Assembly (NCBI GenBank): GCA_038246785.1
Contig: JBBRVP010000008.1
Coordinates: 37,502 to 101,501 of the forward strand
Direction of reading: 5' to 3'
Length of the DNA stretch: 64,000 nt
DNA from: JBBRVP01 sp038246785
Lineage (GTDB): Bacteria > Actinomycetota > Actinomycetes > Jiangellales > Jiangellaceae
A model generated the notes under the pieces. That model worked only from the letters and a program-made list of their open reading frames with translations. It did not search any database and had not been told where the DNA came from. Positions 52,484 through 60,669 of this stretch are shown here, piece by piece; the first letter of the stretch is position 1, and each line of letters starts with the position of its first letter. Both the position numbers and the translations under genes were made by a program.

Positions 52484-55101
52484 CACGCGGCACCGTAGGC
52501 GGTGAACGAGCACCAGCCCACGTAGGAGGCCGCGTCGGTGGGCCCGAAGCGACTGCGGGCGACGTGCAGCGCGCCGGCCAGGTCCAGGCCGGTGGCCAGC
52601 TCTTTGTGCACGGCGACCATGAGGTCGCTCACGTGCGGGTCGGGCACCGGCAGAGTGCTGGCGAGCAGGCCGCCGGTGCCGCGGGCGAGCAGGGTGCCCA
52701 CGAAGCCCAGGGCCTCGTTGCCGGCGTAGGTCGTGCTGCCGCCGACGTCGCAGGCCGCGAGCACGAGCCGGTACGGCGCCGCCGTACCGCTCTCGAGCTC
52801 CTGCAGCGTCAACCGGCCGTCCGCGAGGAGGAGAGAGGAGAACGTCGGGCTGTCGGCCCGGATGCTGCCGTGGCAGGCCAGATGGGCGAGCGCGACTCCG
52901 TCGACCTCGCGGCGGATCCGCTCGGCCCGGCTGTCCGGAGGGACGAGCACGACCGCCGAGGGATGGATCTCGCGCAGGGCGGCCACCTCGTCGACCGCAC
53001 CGGTGAGCCCCGGCCCGGCAGCGAGCAGGACGCGTCCGCCGGCCGGCGGCTCGACCCTGCTGCTGTGCAGCCAGAGCGCCGCTGAGGGGGCGACCGACAC
53101 GGGCCCGCTGTGCAGCGCGGACCAGGGCACGCGCTGGAGGTCCCCGACGGGCACGACCACCGTCCGGGCGCCCGGCGGGAGTCCGAACGGAGTGACGAGC
53201 AGGTCGCGCAGCCGCCGGACCGTCGTGCGCGCGATGTCGAGCATGCCGGCCTGGACCGAAGCCGGAACCCCGGGCAGGACTCGCAGGGCGAGCCGCAGGC
53301 CCTCCAGCTCGGTCGTGACCGCAGCCGTCGGCCCGAGGTCCACCAGCGACGTACGTCCGGGTGCGGCGACGACCGCGAGCAGCCGTTCGTCGAGCTCGTC
53401 GTACTCCACCAGCACCCGATCCGCCAGGGCCGCGCGCAGCGCGGCCAGGCGCGAGACGGTCGCGCCGCCGGCCGTCACCGGCCCGGAGCGGGCCTGCCAC
53501 TGCGCGCGACGGATCCGGGCCTCGACCCGGGCCTGCCGGGCCCGCAGCTCCACGGGCTCGACGCCGCTTTCCCGCCGGGCCTCGACGATCTCGCCCTCAA
53601 GGGCACGCAACTCCCCCATCTCCTCGATGGGTGTCGCCGCCTCCACGGGCCGCACCGCGGTCAGCGCGGCCGCCCGGGTGCGCTCCATCCAGGCCAGGAC
53701 CCGGGCCGGCGTCCCCTCGCGGACGAGCACCGCCAGCCCCAGCGAGCCGAGCTCGGCTCCGTGACCGGAGGCGAGGGCCCGCAGCTCGGTCGAGGCGAGC
53801 GCGCTGCGGTGCCGCGCCAAGTCGTTCAACCCCCGGCGGGCGCTGCGCAGGACGGTCGCGTGTTCGCCGCCGGCCCGGGCGCCCAGCGCCGCCGCGAGGT
53901 GCCCCTTGAGCCGCCCGAGGACCGGGGCACGCCGCGACAGCGCGGACGCCCGCTCCCAGCTCGCCACTGCCGTACGCCGCCGTCCGAGCGCTTCGGCCAC
54001 GCGGCCGGCGAGCAGGAAGCCTTCGACCGCCAGCGAGGGCATCCCGCTGCGCAGCAGGATTCGGGCGGCGCGGACGGCGACCGCCGCGTCGGCCGGGCGG
54101 AGCGCGCCGGCGCAGCGCCGGGCGTCGACGGCGACCAGCACGGCACGAGCCACCCAGTCCGGGCGACGCTGGCGGCGCAGCCGCTCGGCCACCTCGTCGG
54201 CCAGGCACCCAGCCTCCGCCGCGTCGCCGGACAGCAGGGCGAGCCGGGCCACCCGCAGGGCCGCCTCGGCGGCCATCAGGTGCACGCCCTGCGCGTCGAG
54301 GGTCGCCGCCGCGCGGCGCGCCTGCTCCAGCGCCTCGGGCAGCAGGCGCAGCTCCAGGAGGGCGTCGGCGTACTCGGCGTAGAGCTCGCCGGCGGGCAGC
54401 CCCGCCTCACCGAAGCGCGCCTCTGCGGTGGCGAACAGCTCGACGCCCTCCGCCAGCCGGCCGGACTGGACCGCCACCCAGGCCCTGGTCTCGGCCGTCA
54501 TCGCCTCGTACGCCGGGCCGACCTCCGCTGCCGCGGCGGTCGCCGCGTCGACCCAGCGCGCGGCCTCGGCGAACCGGCCGCGGAGCGCCGCGATGACCGC
54601 GAGGTTGTTGCTGGCCCGGGTCAGCGTCAACGGCTCGCTGGCGCCTGCGATGACCTCCCGGTAGCGGTCGGCCGCCTCGGCCAGCCGTCCGGTGTTCTGC
54701 GCCAGCGTGGCCCGCTGCAGGGCCAGCTCGCCGACCGCGTCCGGACCGATGAGCGGGCCTGCACGGTCGAGGTCGCGCCGGGCCGCACTCAGCTGGCCGA
54801 GCTCGTGGCGCACGACGCCTCGGGCGAGCAAGACCTCGCCGAGGCGGGCCTGCAGGCCGTGCCGGTCGGCGACCCGGGCTGCCGCGGTGAGCAGCTGCAA
54901 GGCGCGCCGCGGGACGTAGACACCGCGTTGCGCCTGAGCGGCGCCGCGGAGCGCGACCACGAGGGCCTCGGGATCACCGCCGGCGCGGGCCTCGTCGATC
55001 AAGTCCTCGGTGAGGCGGAGCCAGCGCTGGGGGTCGCCGAGCGCGCCGGACGCGGCCTGCGATGCTCGTATCAGCAGGTCGCTTCCGGGCTCGTCGCTCA
55101 T
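52483..55101 (-). CDS. TPR-CHAT protease-like protein
   Basis: 872 residues, no signal peptide or membrane helix. Residues ~30-480 are Ala/Arg/Leu-rich helical repeats of TPR type (e.g. RALQLLTAAARVADRHG; LRLLPEALEQARRAAATL). The C-terminal ~300 residues are a CHAT (caspase-like) domain with catalytic dyad His744 in LAHLACHGSI and Cys784 in LVLAACDVGG, both intact. ATG with GGAGGGGG upstream. Divergent from a subtilase gene across 67 bases, and translationally coupled to the oxidoreductase downstream. A caspase-like peptidase with an N-terminal sensor/partner platform; target unknown. Confidence 0.9.
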   Translation of the reverse strand: MSDEPGSDLLIRASQAASGALGDPQRWLRLTEDLIDEARAGGDPEALVVALRGAAQAQRGVYVPRRALQLLTAAARVADRHGLQARLGEVLLARGVVRHELGQLSAARRDLDRAGPLIGPDAVGELALQRATLAQNTGRLAEAADRYREVIAGASEPLTLTRASNNLAVIAALRGRFAEAARWVDAATAAAAEVGPAYEAMTAETRAWVAVQSGRLAEGVELFATAEARFGEAGLPAGELYAEYADALLELRLLPEALEQARRAAATLDAQGVHLMAAEAALRVARLALLSGDAAEAGCLADEVAERLRRQRRPDWVARAVLVAVDARRCAGALRPADAAVAVRAARILLRSGMPSLAVEGFLLAGRVAEALGRRRTAVASWERASALSRRAPVLGRLKGHLAAALGARAGGEHATVLRSARRGLNDLARHRSALASTELRALASGHGAELGSLGLAVLVREGTPARVLAWMERTRAAALTAVRPVEAATPIEEMGELRALEGEIVEARRESGVEPVELRARQARVEARIRRAQWQARSGPVTAGGATVSRLAALRAALADRVLVEYDELDERLLAVVAAPGRTSLVDLGPTAAVTTELEGLRLALRVLPGVPASVQAGMLDIARTTVRRLRDLLVTPFGLPPGARTVVVPVGDLQRVPWSALHSGPVSVAPSAALWLHSSRVEPPAGGRVLLAAGPGLTGAVDEVAALREIHPSAVVLVPPDSRAERIRREVDGVALAHLACHGSIRADSPTFSSLLLADGRLTLQELESGTAAPYRLVLAACDVGGSTTYAGNEALGFVGTLLARGTGGLLASTLPVPDPHVSDLMVAVHKELATGLDLAGALHVARSRFGPTDAASYVGWCSFTAYGAA

Positions 55102-55127
55102 GACCCCCTCCGTCCCTGCGCACGCCC

Positions 55128-55133
55128 AGGCTA
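55128..55133 (-). promoter_or_regulatory. Predicted -10 box (TAGCCT) of the CHAT gene
   Basis: Predicts a start near 55121 and a 20-base leader containing the ribosome site. Only 67 bases separate the CHAT and subtilase start codons, so their promoters must overlap. Confidence 0.4.
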
Positions 55134-55168
55134 GGGCGGCGCCCGCACCCACCGCAGCGAGGTTCTCC

Positions 55169-56476
55169 ATGGCCAAGTTCGACCCGCCGAGACCGGTCCG
55201 CCGAGAGCGCACCCCCAAGCAGCGGCAGGTCGCCGCCGACCAGTCCGCCGCGATCCGCCGTCAGCAGCGCGAAGCCGGCGGGCCCGACCCCTTCGAGCGG
55301 GTCAACGGGCGCCGGCCGAGCGGGCGTCGCTTCCGGCCGGTCGAGGTGTCGCCAGGGCGCAATGCGTACGCCGCCCCGGACGACCTGCTGGCTCTGGCCG
55401 ACGGACTCACCGACCAGATGCGCACGAGATTGAGAGAGCTGGGCTTCTCGCTGCGCGTCTCGCACGTCCTGCGCGACCGGCTTGTCCAGCTGGTCAAGCC
55501 CGACGCGAGTGCGGACGACATCGCCGCCGCGCGCGACGTGATCGGCAAGAACACCTCGGTGTCGTACGTGACGCCGTACCGGATGGTGATGAAGTCCGGA
55601 GCCACGCCCGAGGACGTCGACGGTGCTGTGCCCGAGCACACCGCGGTCACCGGGTCGACCGTTCGGGTCGCCATCCTCGACACGGGCATCACCGCCGAGC
55701 AGCGCACAGACGGGTGGCTGCGCGGGCTGGTCTCGACGACGAACGAGGATCCGCTCAACGTCCTGCCGCTGGGCAACCGCGACTGCTACCTGGACCTGGC
55801 AGCCGGCCACGGGACGTTCGTTGCGGGAGTCGTGGCGCAGGTCGCACCCGATGCGGACCCATGCGTGCACCGTGTCCTCGACACCGACGGCGTCGCCACC
55901 GACCTGCAGGTGGGCGAGGCGCTGGTGCGCCTCGTCAGCGAGGACCTGCGGCCCGGGGGCCGGCTCGTCGTCAACCTGTCGCTGGGCACCGAGACGCCGG
56001 ACGACAGGCCGCCGCTGGCCCTGAGCGTGGCCCTCGACGTCGTCCGGGAGATCGAGCGGGCGCGCCACGGTGAGGTGATGGTCGTTGCGGCGGCCGGCAA
56101 CGAAGGCCGTGCGCGCAAGTGCTGGCCCGGCGCCTTCGACGACGTCGTCGCGGTTGCGGCGCTCGGCGAGGACGGGAACCCCGCCGCGTGGTCGAGCCAC
56201 GGCGACTGGGTGCGCTGCTCGACGATCGGTGAGGCCGTGCTGTCCACCTACGTCGAGGGCAGCGAGTCCCCGGTCGTCGACCCGCAGCCGGAAACCTTCG
56301 GCACCGACGCCTGGGCCTACTGGACGGGCACGTCGTTCTGCGCCCCGCAGGTCGCCGGCGCCGTGGCCCATCTCGCCGCGCAGAACGACAGCTCGCTTGC
56401 CGACGCGCTGACGCAGCTGCTGGCTGGGGAGCCGAGCGATCCCGACTACGGGACGCTGCTCACGATCCTGCCCTGA
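55169..56476 (+). CDS. Cytosolic S8 (subtilisin-like) serine peptidase
   Basis: 435 residues, no signal peptide: the N-terminus is basic and polar (VRRERTPKQRQ). A ~95-residue N-terminal domain (LADGLTDQMRTRLRELGFSL, then VKPDASADDIAAARDVIG) may act like a propeptide or docking part. S8 triad: Asp171 in AILDTGI, His214 in AGHGTFVAG, Ser389 in TGTSFCAPQVAG; oxyanion Asn in AAAGNEG. All intact. ATG at 55169 with GAGG upstream. Paired divergently with the TPR-CHAT gene. Function as an intracellular peptidase is inferred. Confidence 0.9.
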   Translation: MAKFDPPRPVRRERTPKQRQVAADQSAAIRRQQREAGGPDPFERVNGRRPSGRRFRPVEVSPGRNAYAAPDDLLALADGLTDQMRTRLRELGFSLRVSHVLRDRLVQLVKPDASADDIAAARDVIGKNTSVSYVTPYRMVMKSGATPEDVDGAVPEHTAVTGSTVRVAILDTGITAEQRTDGWLRGLVSTTNEDPLNVLPLGNRDCYLDLAAGHGTFVAGVVAQVAPDADPCVHRVLDTDGVATDLQVGEALVRLVSEDLRPGGRLVVNLSLGTETPDDRPPLALSVALDVVREIERARHGEVMVVAAAGNEGRARKCWPGAFDDVVAVAALGEDGNPAAWSSHGDWVRCSTIGEAVLSTYVEGSESPVVDPQPETFGTDAWAYWTGTSFCAPQVAGAVAHLAAQNDSSLADALTQLLAGEPSDPDYGTLLTILP

Positions 56477-56513
56477 CCTCCCGAGGAGCATCCGGGCCGC
56501 GCGTTCGAGGGGG

Positions 56514-58259
56514 TCAGCGGCGTTCCGGGTTCCAGTCGCCGCGGTCGACGTCGAGCGACTCCGGTGCGTGCAGCCGCACCATGGTGAGGTTGACCCCCTG
56601 CGGGACCCGGCGCGGGCTGGCAAGGGAGACGCCGACCATCACCGCGAACGCCGCGGCCATCGACCACGCCGCGGGCTCGGCGAGCAGCGTGCCGGGCCAG
56701 CCGCCGATCGGGCCGGCGACGATGGTGACGAGGACGGCCACCGTGGCCAGCCCGCCGCCGACGAGCAGGCCCGCCATGGCGCCGTTGCTGGTGAGGCGCC
56801 GCCACCAGATGCCGAGCACCAGCAGCGGACAGAACGACGAGGCTGCCACCGCGAACGCCAGCCCCACGAGGCTGGCCACGCCGAGACCGGAGGCCAGCAG
56901 CGCCAACAGCAGCGGCACGATGACCGCCGGTACGGCCGCGATCTGGAACGCCGCCACGCCGCGGCGGGTCAGCGGCCCCAGCACGTCCTGCGACAGCACG
57001 CCCGCGACCGACACGACAAGCCCGCTGGAGGTCGACAGGAACGCCGCGAAAGCGCCCGCCGTGACCAGCGCGCCGAGCAGCTCGCCGGCCACCCCGCCGA
57101 CGAGCCGGGCCGGCAGCAGCAGCACGACAGCGTCTGTCCGGTCGGTGAGCAGGAGCTCGGGTGTGTAGAGCCGACCCAGCGCCCCGTACAGCGTCGGCAG
57201 CAGGTAGAAGACCCCGAGCAGCCCGAGCACGGTGAGCGTCGTGCGTCGCGCGGCCCGGCCGTCGGGGTTGGTGTAGAAGCGGACGAGCACGTGCGGCAGC
57301 CCCATCGTGCCGAAGAACAGGGCGACGGCCAGGGAGTACGTCGCGTAGAGCGGATGGGCCGTGCCGCCCTCGAGCGGGCGCGCCCAGGCGGCTCCGTCGG
57401 CCGCGGGCAGCCGCTCGGCGACCGGGACGGTGGCACCCGCGGGCAACGTGAGGACGCTGCCCTCCAGCACGGTGTGCCGGCCCGGCGCCAGCGGCAGCTC
57501 GGCGTCGGCGACCCGGCGGCCGTCGACGGTCCCGTCGACCCGCACGGTCACCGGCTGCCGCACGCGGAGCGTCACGTCGGCCTTCACGTCCACCGTGGTG
57601 GCCGCTCGCACGGTCGGTGGCACCGGGTCGGCTGGCGACGGCGCCCCGTCGGCGTGCCAGGCACCGAGCAGGAAGACGACGGGCACGGCGAGCGCGGTGA
57701 GCTTGAGCCAGTACTGGACTGCCTGCACGAGGGTGATGCTGCGCATGCCGCCGGCCAGCACGTTGACGAGCACGACCACGGCGACGACGACGGCGCCGAC
57801 CCAGCGCGGCGCCCCGGTGACCGTGCGCAGCGTCAACCCGGCCCCCTGGAACTGCGGGAGCAGGTAGAGCCAGCCGATGAGCACGACGAGCACGCTGGCC
57901 AGCCGGCGGACTGGCAGCGACTCCAGCCGCGCCTCGGCGAAGTCGGGGAGCGTGTAGGCCCCGGAGCGGCGCAACGGCGCGGCCACGAGGGCCAGCAGGA
58001 GCAGGTAGCCGGCCGTGTAGCCGACCGGGAACCACAGCATGTCGGCGCCGTAGGCCAGCACCAGACCGGCAACGCCGAGGAAGGACGCCGCCGAGAGGTA
58101 CTCCCCGCTGATCGCGGAGGCGTTCCACCACGGGGTGACGGTGCGCGACGCGACGTAGAAGTCGCTCGTGGTGCGCGAGATCCGCAGGCCGTACGCGCCC
58201 ACGAGCAGCGTGAGCAGCGCCGTGCCCACGACGGCGAGCAGGCCCAGCGTCGGGCTCAC
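56514..58259 (-). CDS. ActP/MctC-like monocarboxylate-cation symporter
   Basis: 581 residues, sodium-solute symporter family, ~13 membrane spans. SDFYVASRTVTPWWNASAIS (~32-51) and EYLSAASFLGVAGLVL (~53-68) are ActP-like; LPHVLVRFYTNPDGRAARRT (~318) also. An unusual soluble insertion at ~205-300 (TVDVKADVTLRVRQPVTVRV and onward, beta-rich) sits between spans, rather larger than in E. coli ActP. GTG overlaps the DUF485 stop. Transports acetate, pyruvate or propionate by analogy. Confidence 0.88.
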   Translation of the reverse strand: MSPTLGLLAVVGTALLTLLVGAYGLRISRTTSDFYVASRTVTPWWNASAISGEYLSAASFLGVAGLVLAYGADMLWFPVGYTAGYLLLLALVAAPLRRSGAYTLPDFAEARLESLPVRRLASVLVVLIGWLYLLPQFQGAGLTLRTVTGAPRWVGAVVVAVVVLVNVLAGGMRSITLVQAVQYWLKLTALAVPVVFLLGAWHADGAPSPADPVPPTVRAATTVDVKADVTLRVRQPVTVRVDGTVDGRRVADAELPLAPGRHTVLEGSVLTLPAGATVPVAERLPAADGAAWARPLEGGTAHPLYATYSLAVALFFGTMGLPHVLVRFYTNPDGRAARRTTLTVLGLLGVFYLLPTLYGALGRLYTPELLLTDRTDAVVLLLPARLVGGVAGELLGALVTAGAFAAFLSTSSGLVVSVAGVLSQDVLGPLTRRGVAAFQIAAVPAVIVPLLLALLASGLGVASLVGLAFAVAASSFCPLLVLGIWWRRLTSNGAMAGLLVGGGLATVAVLVTIVAGPIGGWPGTLLAEPAAWSMAAAFAVMVGVSLASPRRVPQGVNLTMVRLHAPESLDVDRGDWNPERR

Positions 58260-58663
58260 GGGGGCGGCCGCTCGGCGGTGGCGGCGACGTCGCGTTGGGC
58301 CAGCGTCGCGAAGTCGCGCTCGGTGCGCTCAGCGGCCCGGACGTAGAGCCAGCCCGCCAGGAGGAGCAACGGGTACACGAGCAGGCCGAGCACCAGCCAC
58401 GGGAGCGCGACACCGGCGACTCGGGCCGAGCGCAGCTGCGGGGCCACCGCCATGGCCAGTGGCAGCCCGCCGAGCACCACGAGGACGGCGCCGACGACGC
58501 TGACCGACAACCGCAGCTGGGTGCGGACGAGCGAGCGCATCCACACCTCACCGAGCGCGGTCTGCTCGTCGATGTCCCGGGTGACCCGAACCGGCCCCAC
58601 CCGAGCCGCGGGCCGCCGGGCCCGGGTGACTCGCACGCGAACCGGCGGCGCGCCGTGGCTCAT
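58256..58663 (-). CDS. DUF485-type membrane protein (symporter partner)
   Basis: 135 residues: charged N-terminus, then two membrane helices (~57-78 and ~87-110) and a soluble C-terminal stretch (TERDFATLAQRDVAAT). DUF485 proteins accompany ActP-type symporters. It overlaps the symporter (GTGA) and the response regulator (ATGA) by four bases each. The N-terminal Arg/Val repeat (VRVRVTRARR) is longer than in typical DUF485 proteins. Confidence 0.75.
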   Translation of the reverse strand: MSHGAPPVRVRVTRARRPAARVGPVRVTRDIDEQTALGEVWMRSLVRTQLRLSVSVVGAVLVVLGGLPLAMAVAPQLRSARVAGVALPWLVLGLLVYPLLLLAGWLYVRAAERTERDFATLAQRDVAATAERPPP

Positions 58664-59451
58664 CGGCGTTCGCGTCCTGGTCGGGCGTGCCGGACGAGCA
58701 GGTCGCGCAGCTCGCGGGTGTGCCGCCGGCTCACCGTGAGCTCCTCGCCGCGGATGCGCACCACGCAGCGCGTGCCGTCGATGCGCAGCTCGTCGATGTG
58801 GCCGATGGCGACGAGCAGGCTGCGGTGGATGCGCACGAAGCCGAGCGGACCCCACTGCTCTTCCAGGGTCGACAGGGGGACCCGGACGAGGTGGCTGCCG
58901 CGGGCGGTGTGCAGTCTGGCGTAGTCGCCCTGTGCCTCGACGTAGAGCACGTCGCGCCGGGAGACGAAGCGGGTGACGCCGCCGAGCTCGACCGGGATGG
59001 TGTCGTCGCCGGCCGGCGGCCCGGACTGCCGGCCGGTGGCGACGAGCACCCGCCGGATCGCCTCGCCCAATCGCTCGCCGTGGACCGGCTTGAGCAGGTA
59101 GTCGACGGCGCGCAGGTCGAAGGCGTCGACGGCGGAGTCGTCGTAGGCGGTGACGAACACGACTGCCGGCGGCGCGGCGAAGCGGCCGAGCACGCGAGCG
59201 AGGTCGAGGCCGGTGAGGCCGGGCATGCGGATGTCGAGGAAGACCGCGTCGACGGGGTCGTCCTGCAGCACGCGCAGCGCGGTCGCGCCGTCCCCGGCGA
59301 CCTGCACGCGGGCGATGCGCGGGTCCTGCGTGAGCAGGTACGCCAGCTCGGCCAGGGCGGGCGGCTCGTCGTCGACCGCGAGCACGGAGAGCCCGTTCGT
59401 CGGCGGCGACGGCGCGCCCGGACGATGCGGCCCCTTCGTGGGGTCGGTCAC
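58660..59451 (-). CDS. LytTR-type response regulator
   Basis: 263 residues. Receiver domain ~21-140 with phosphoacceptor Asp in VFLDIRMPGLTG and LKPVHGERL (conserved Lys). LytTR DNA-binding domain ~155-255: VLYVEAQGDYARLHT, VRIHRSLLVAIGHID. GTG overlaps the kinase stop (GTGA) and the stop overlaps DUF485. Expected to bind upstream of its own operon and regulate the symporter. Confidence 0.92.
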   Translation of the reverse strand: MTDPTKGPHRPGAPSPPTNGLSVLAVDDEPPALAELAYLLTQDPRIARVQVAGDGATALRVLQDDPVDAVFLDIRMPGLTGLDLARVLGRFAAPPAVVFVTAYDDSAVDAFDLRAVDYLLKPVHGERLGEAIRRVLVATGRQSGPPAGDDTIPVELGGVTRFVSRRDVLYVEAQGDYARLHTARGSHLVRVPLSTLEEQWGPLGFVRIHRSLLVAIGHIDELRIDGTRCVVRIRGEELTVSRRHTRELRDLLVRHARPGRERR

Positions 59452-60635
59452 GACGCCCGCACCCCCGCCTGGTACTTGGGCACGCGCAGGCTGACCTTCG
59501 TGCCCGCGCCCGGTGCGGTCTCCACGACGAGACCGTGCTCGTCACCGAAGACGCTGCGCAAGCGCTCGTCGACATTTCCGAGCCCGAGGTGGTCTCCCGT
59601 CGCGTCGCCGGAGAGCATCTCGCGCACCAGGGCGGGATCCATGCCGACCCCGTCGTCCTCCACGGCGATGAGGCATTCGCCGGCTTGGTCCTCGGCAGTG
59701 ATGCCCACGTGCCCGGCACCCGCCTTGCTCTCCAGCCCGTGGCGCACGGCGTTCTCGACGAGCGGCTGCAGGCACAGGAAAGGTATGGCGACCGGGAGCA
59801 CCTCAGGCGCCACCCGCAGCGTCACCTGCAGGCGTTCGCCGAAGCGCGCCCTCTCCAGCAGCAGGTAGCGCTCGATCGAGCGCAGCTCCTCGGCCAGGGT
59901 GGTGAAGTCCCCGTGGCGCCGGAAGGAGTACCGCGTGAACTCGGCGAACTCCAGCAGCAGCTCGCGGGCGCGCTCGGGGTCGGTGCGCACGAACGAGGCG
60001 ATGGCGGCGAGGGAGTTGTAGACGAAGTGCGGGCTGATCTGGGCGCGCAGAGCCTTGACCTCCGCCTCCGCGGCCCGGGTCCGGGAGAGGTCGAGCCCGG
60101 CGAGCTCGAGCTGCCCGGAGACGAAGCGGGCCACCTCCTCGACCGCGCGGACGAGGACCGCCGAGGGGGTGGCCAGCGTGTACGCGGCCAGGCTGCCCAC
60201 GACCGCTTCCTCGACCGACAACGGGGCCACGACCGCGTAGCGCACCGCGCAGTCGCCCAGCTGGCAGCGCACCCGTTCGGGGCCCAGCACCACCGTGCGC
60301 CCGGCGAGCACGTCGGCCGTGGCGTGGACCGGGGCATCGGCGGCGTGCTGGTCCGTGCCGCTTCCGTACCAGGACAGCGTCTTCGCCCCGTCGGTGAGGG
60401 CGACCGCAGGCGTCCCGAGCAGTGCCTGCAGGTGACGGGCAGCCCGGTCGGCGCTGGCCCGGGTCAGCCCGCCGCGAAGCGGCGGCGCGGCCAGCGAGGC
60501 CGTGTGGAGCGTGCGGAACGTCGCCTCGTCGGCGCTGGATCCCAGCTCGCCGCGTCCGCGGACGAGCCGTACGAGCAGGACGGCGGCCACGGCCAGGGCC
60601 ACGGCGAGTGCGGCCCCGGTGGCGACCTCGCGCAT
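59448..60635 (-). CDS. LytS-like sensor histidine kinase
   Basis: 395 residues. One N-terminal membrane helix (~5-25), a GAF-like region (~45-165), then the HisKA_5-type motif ISPHFVYNSLAAI (~208-220; phospho-acceptor His) and HATPase domain (VENAVRHGLE, EDDGVGMD, LGLGNVDERL). Only one membrane segment, unlike the multi-span LytS/BtsS sensors, so the ligand probably meets the GAF-like part in the cytoplasm. ATG coincides with the predicted transcript start. Confidence 0.9.
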   Translation of the reverse strand: MREVATGAALAVALAVAAVLLVRLVRGRGELGSSADEATFRTLHTASLAAPPLRGGLTRASADRAARHLQALLGTPAVALTDGAKTLSWYGSGTDQHAADAPVHATADVLAGRTVVLGPERVRCQLGDCAVRYAVVAPLSVEEAVVGSLAAYTLATPSAVLVRAVEEVARFVSGQLELAGLDLSRTRAAEAEVKALRAQISPHFVYNSLAAIASFVRTDPERARELLLEFAEFTRYSFRRHGDFTTLAEELRSIERYLLLERARFGERLQVTLRVAPEVLPVAIPFLCLQPLVENAVRHGLESKAGAGHVGITAEDQAGECLIAVEDDGVGMDPALVREMLSGDATGDHLGLGNVDERLRSVFGDEHGLVVETAPGAGTKVSLRVPKYQAGVRAS

Positions 60636-60641
60636 GACGGG

Positions 60642-60647
60642 ACGGTA
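60642..60647 (-). promoter_or_regulatory. Predicted -10 box (TACCGT) of the two-component operon, leaderless
   Basis: Exactly six bases before the ATG at 60635. It sits eight bases from the opposing promoter's -10 box. Confidence 0.5.
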
Positions 60648-60655
60648 GCGGCACC

Positions 60656-60661
60656 TACGCT
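60656..60661 (+). promoter_or_regulatory. Predicted -10 box (TACGCT) of the Fic-like gene, near-leaderless
   Basis: Transcript start predicted at 60668, two bases before the GTG at 60670. Confidence 0.45.
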
Positions 60662-60669
60662 CGCCAGCC

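Noticed and set aside
52483..55101. TPR-CHAT protein as part of a type III-E CRISPR (Craspase) system
   Set aside because: No gRAMP/Cas7-11-like gene, no other cas gene and no repeat-spacer array anywhere in the window.
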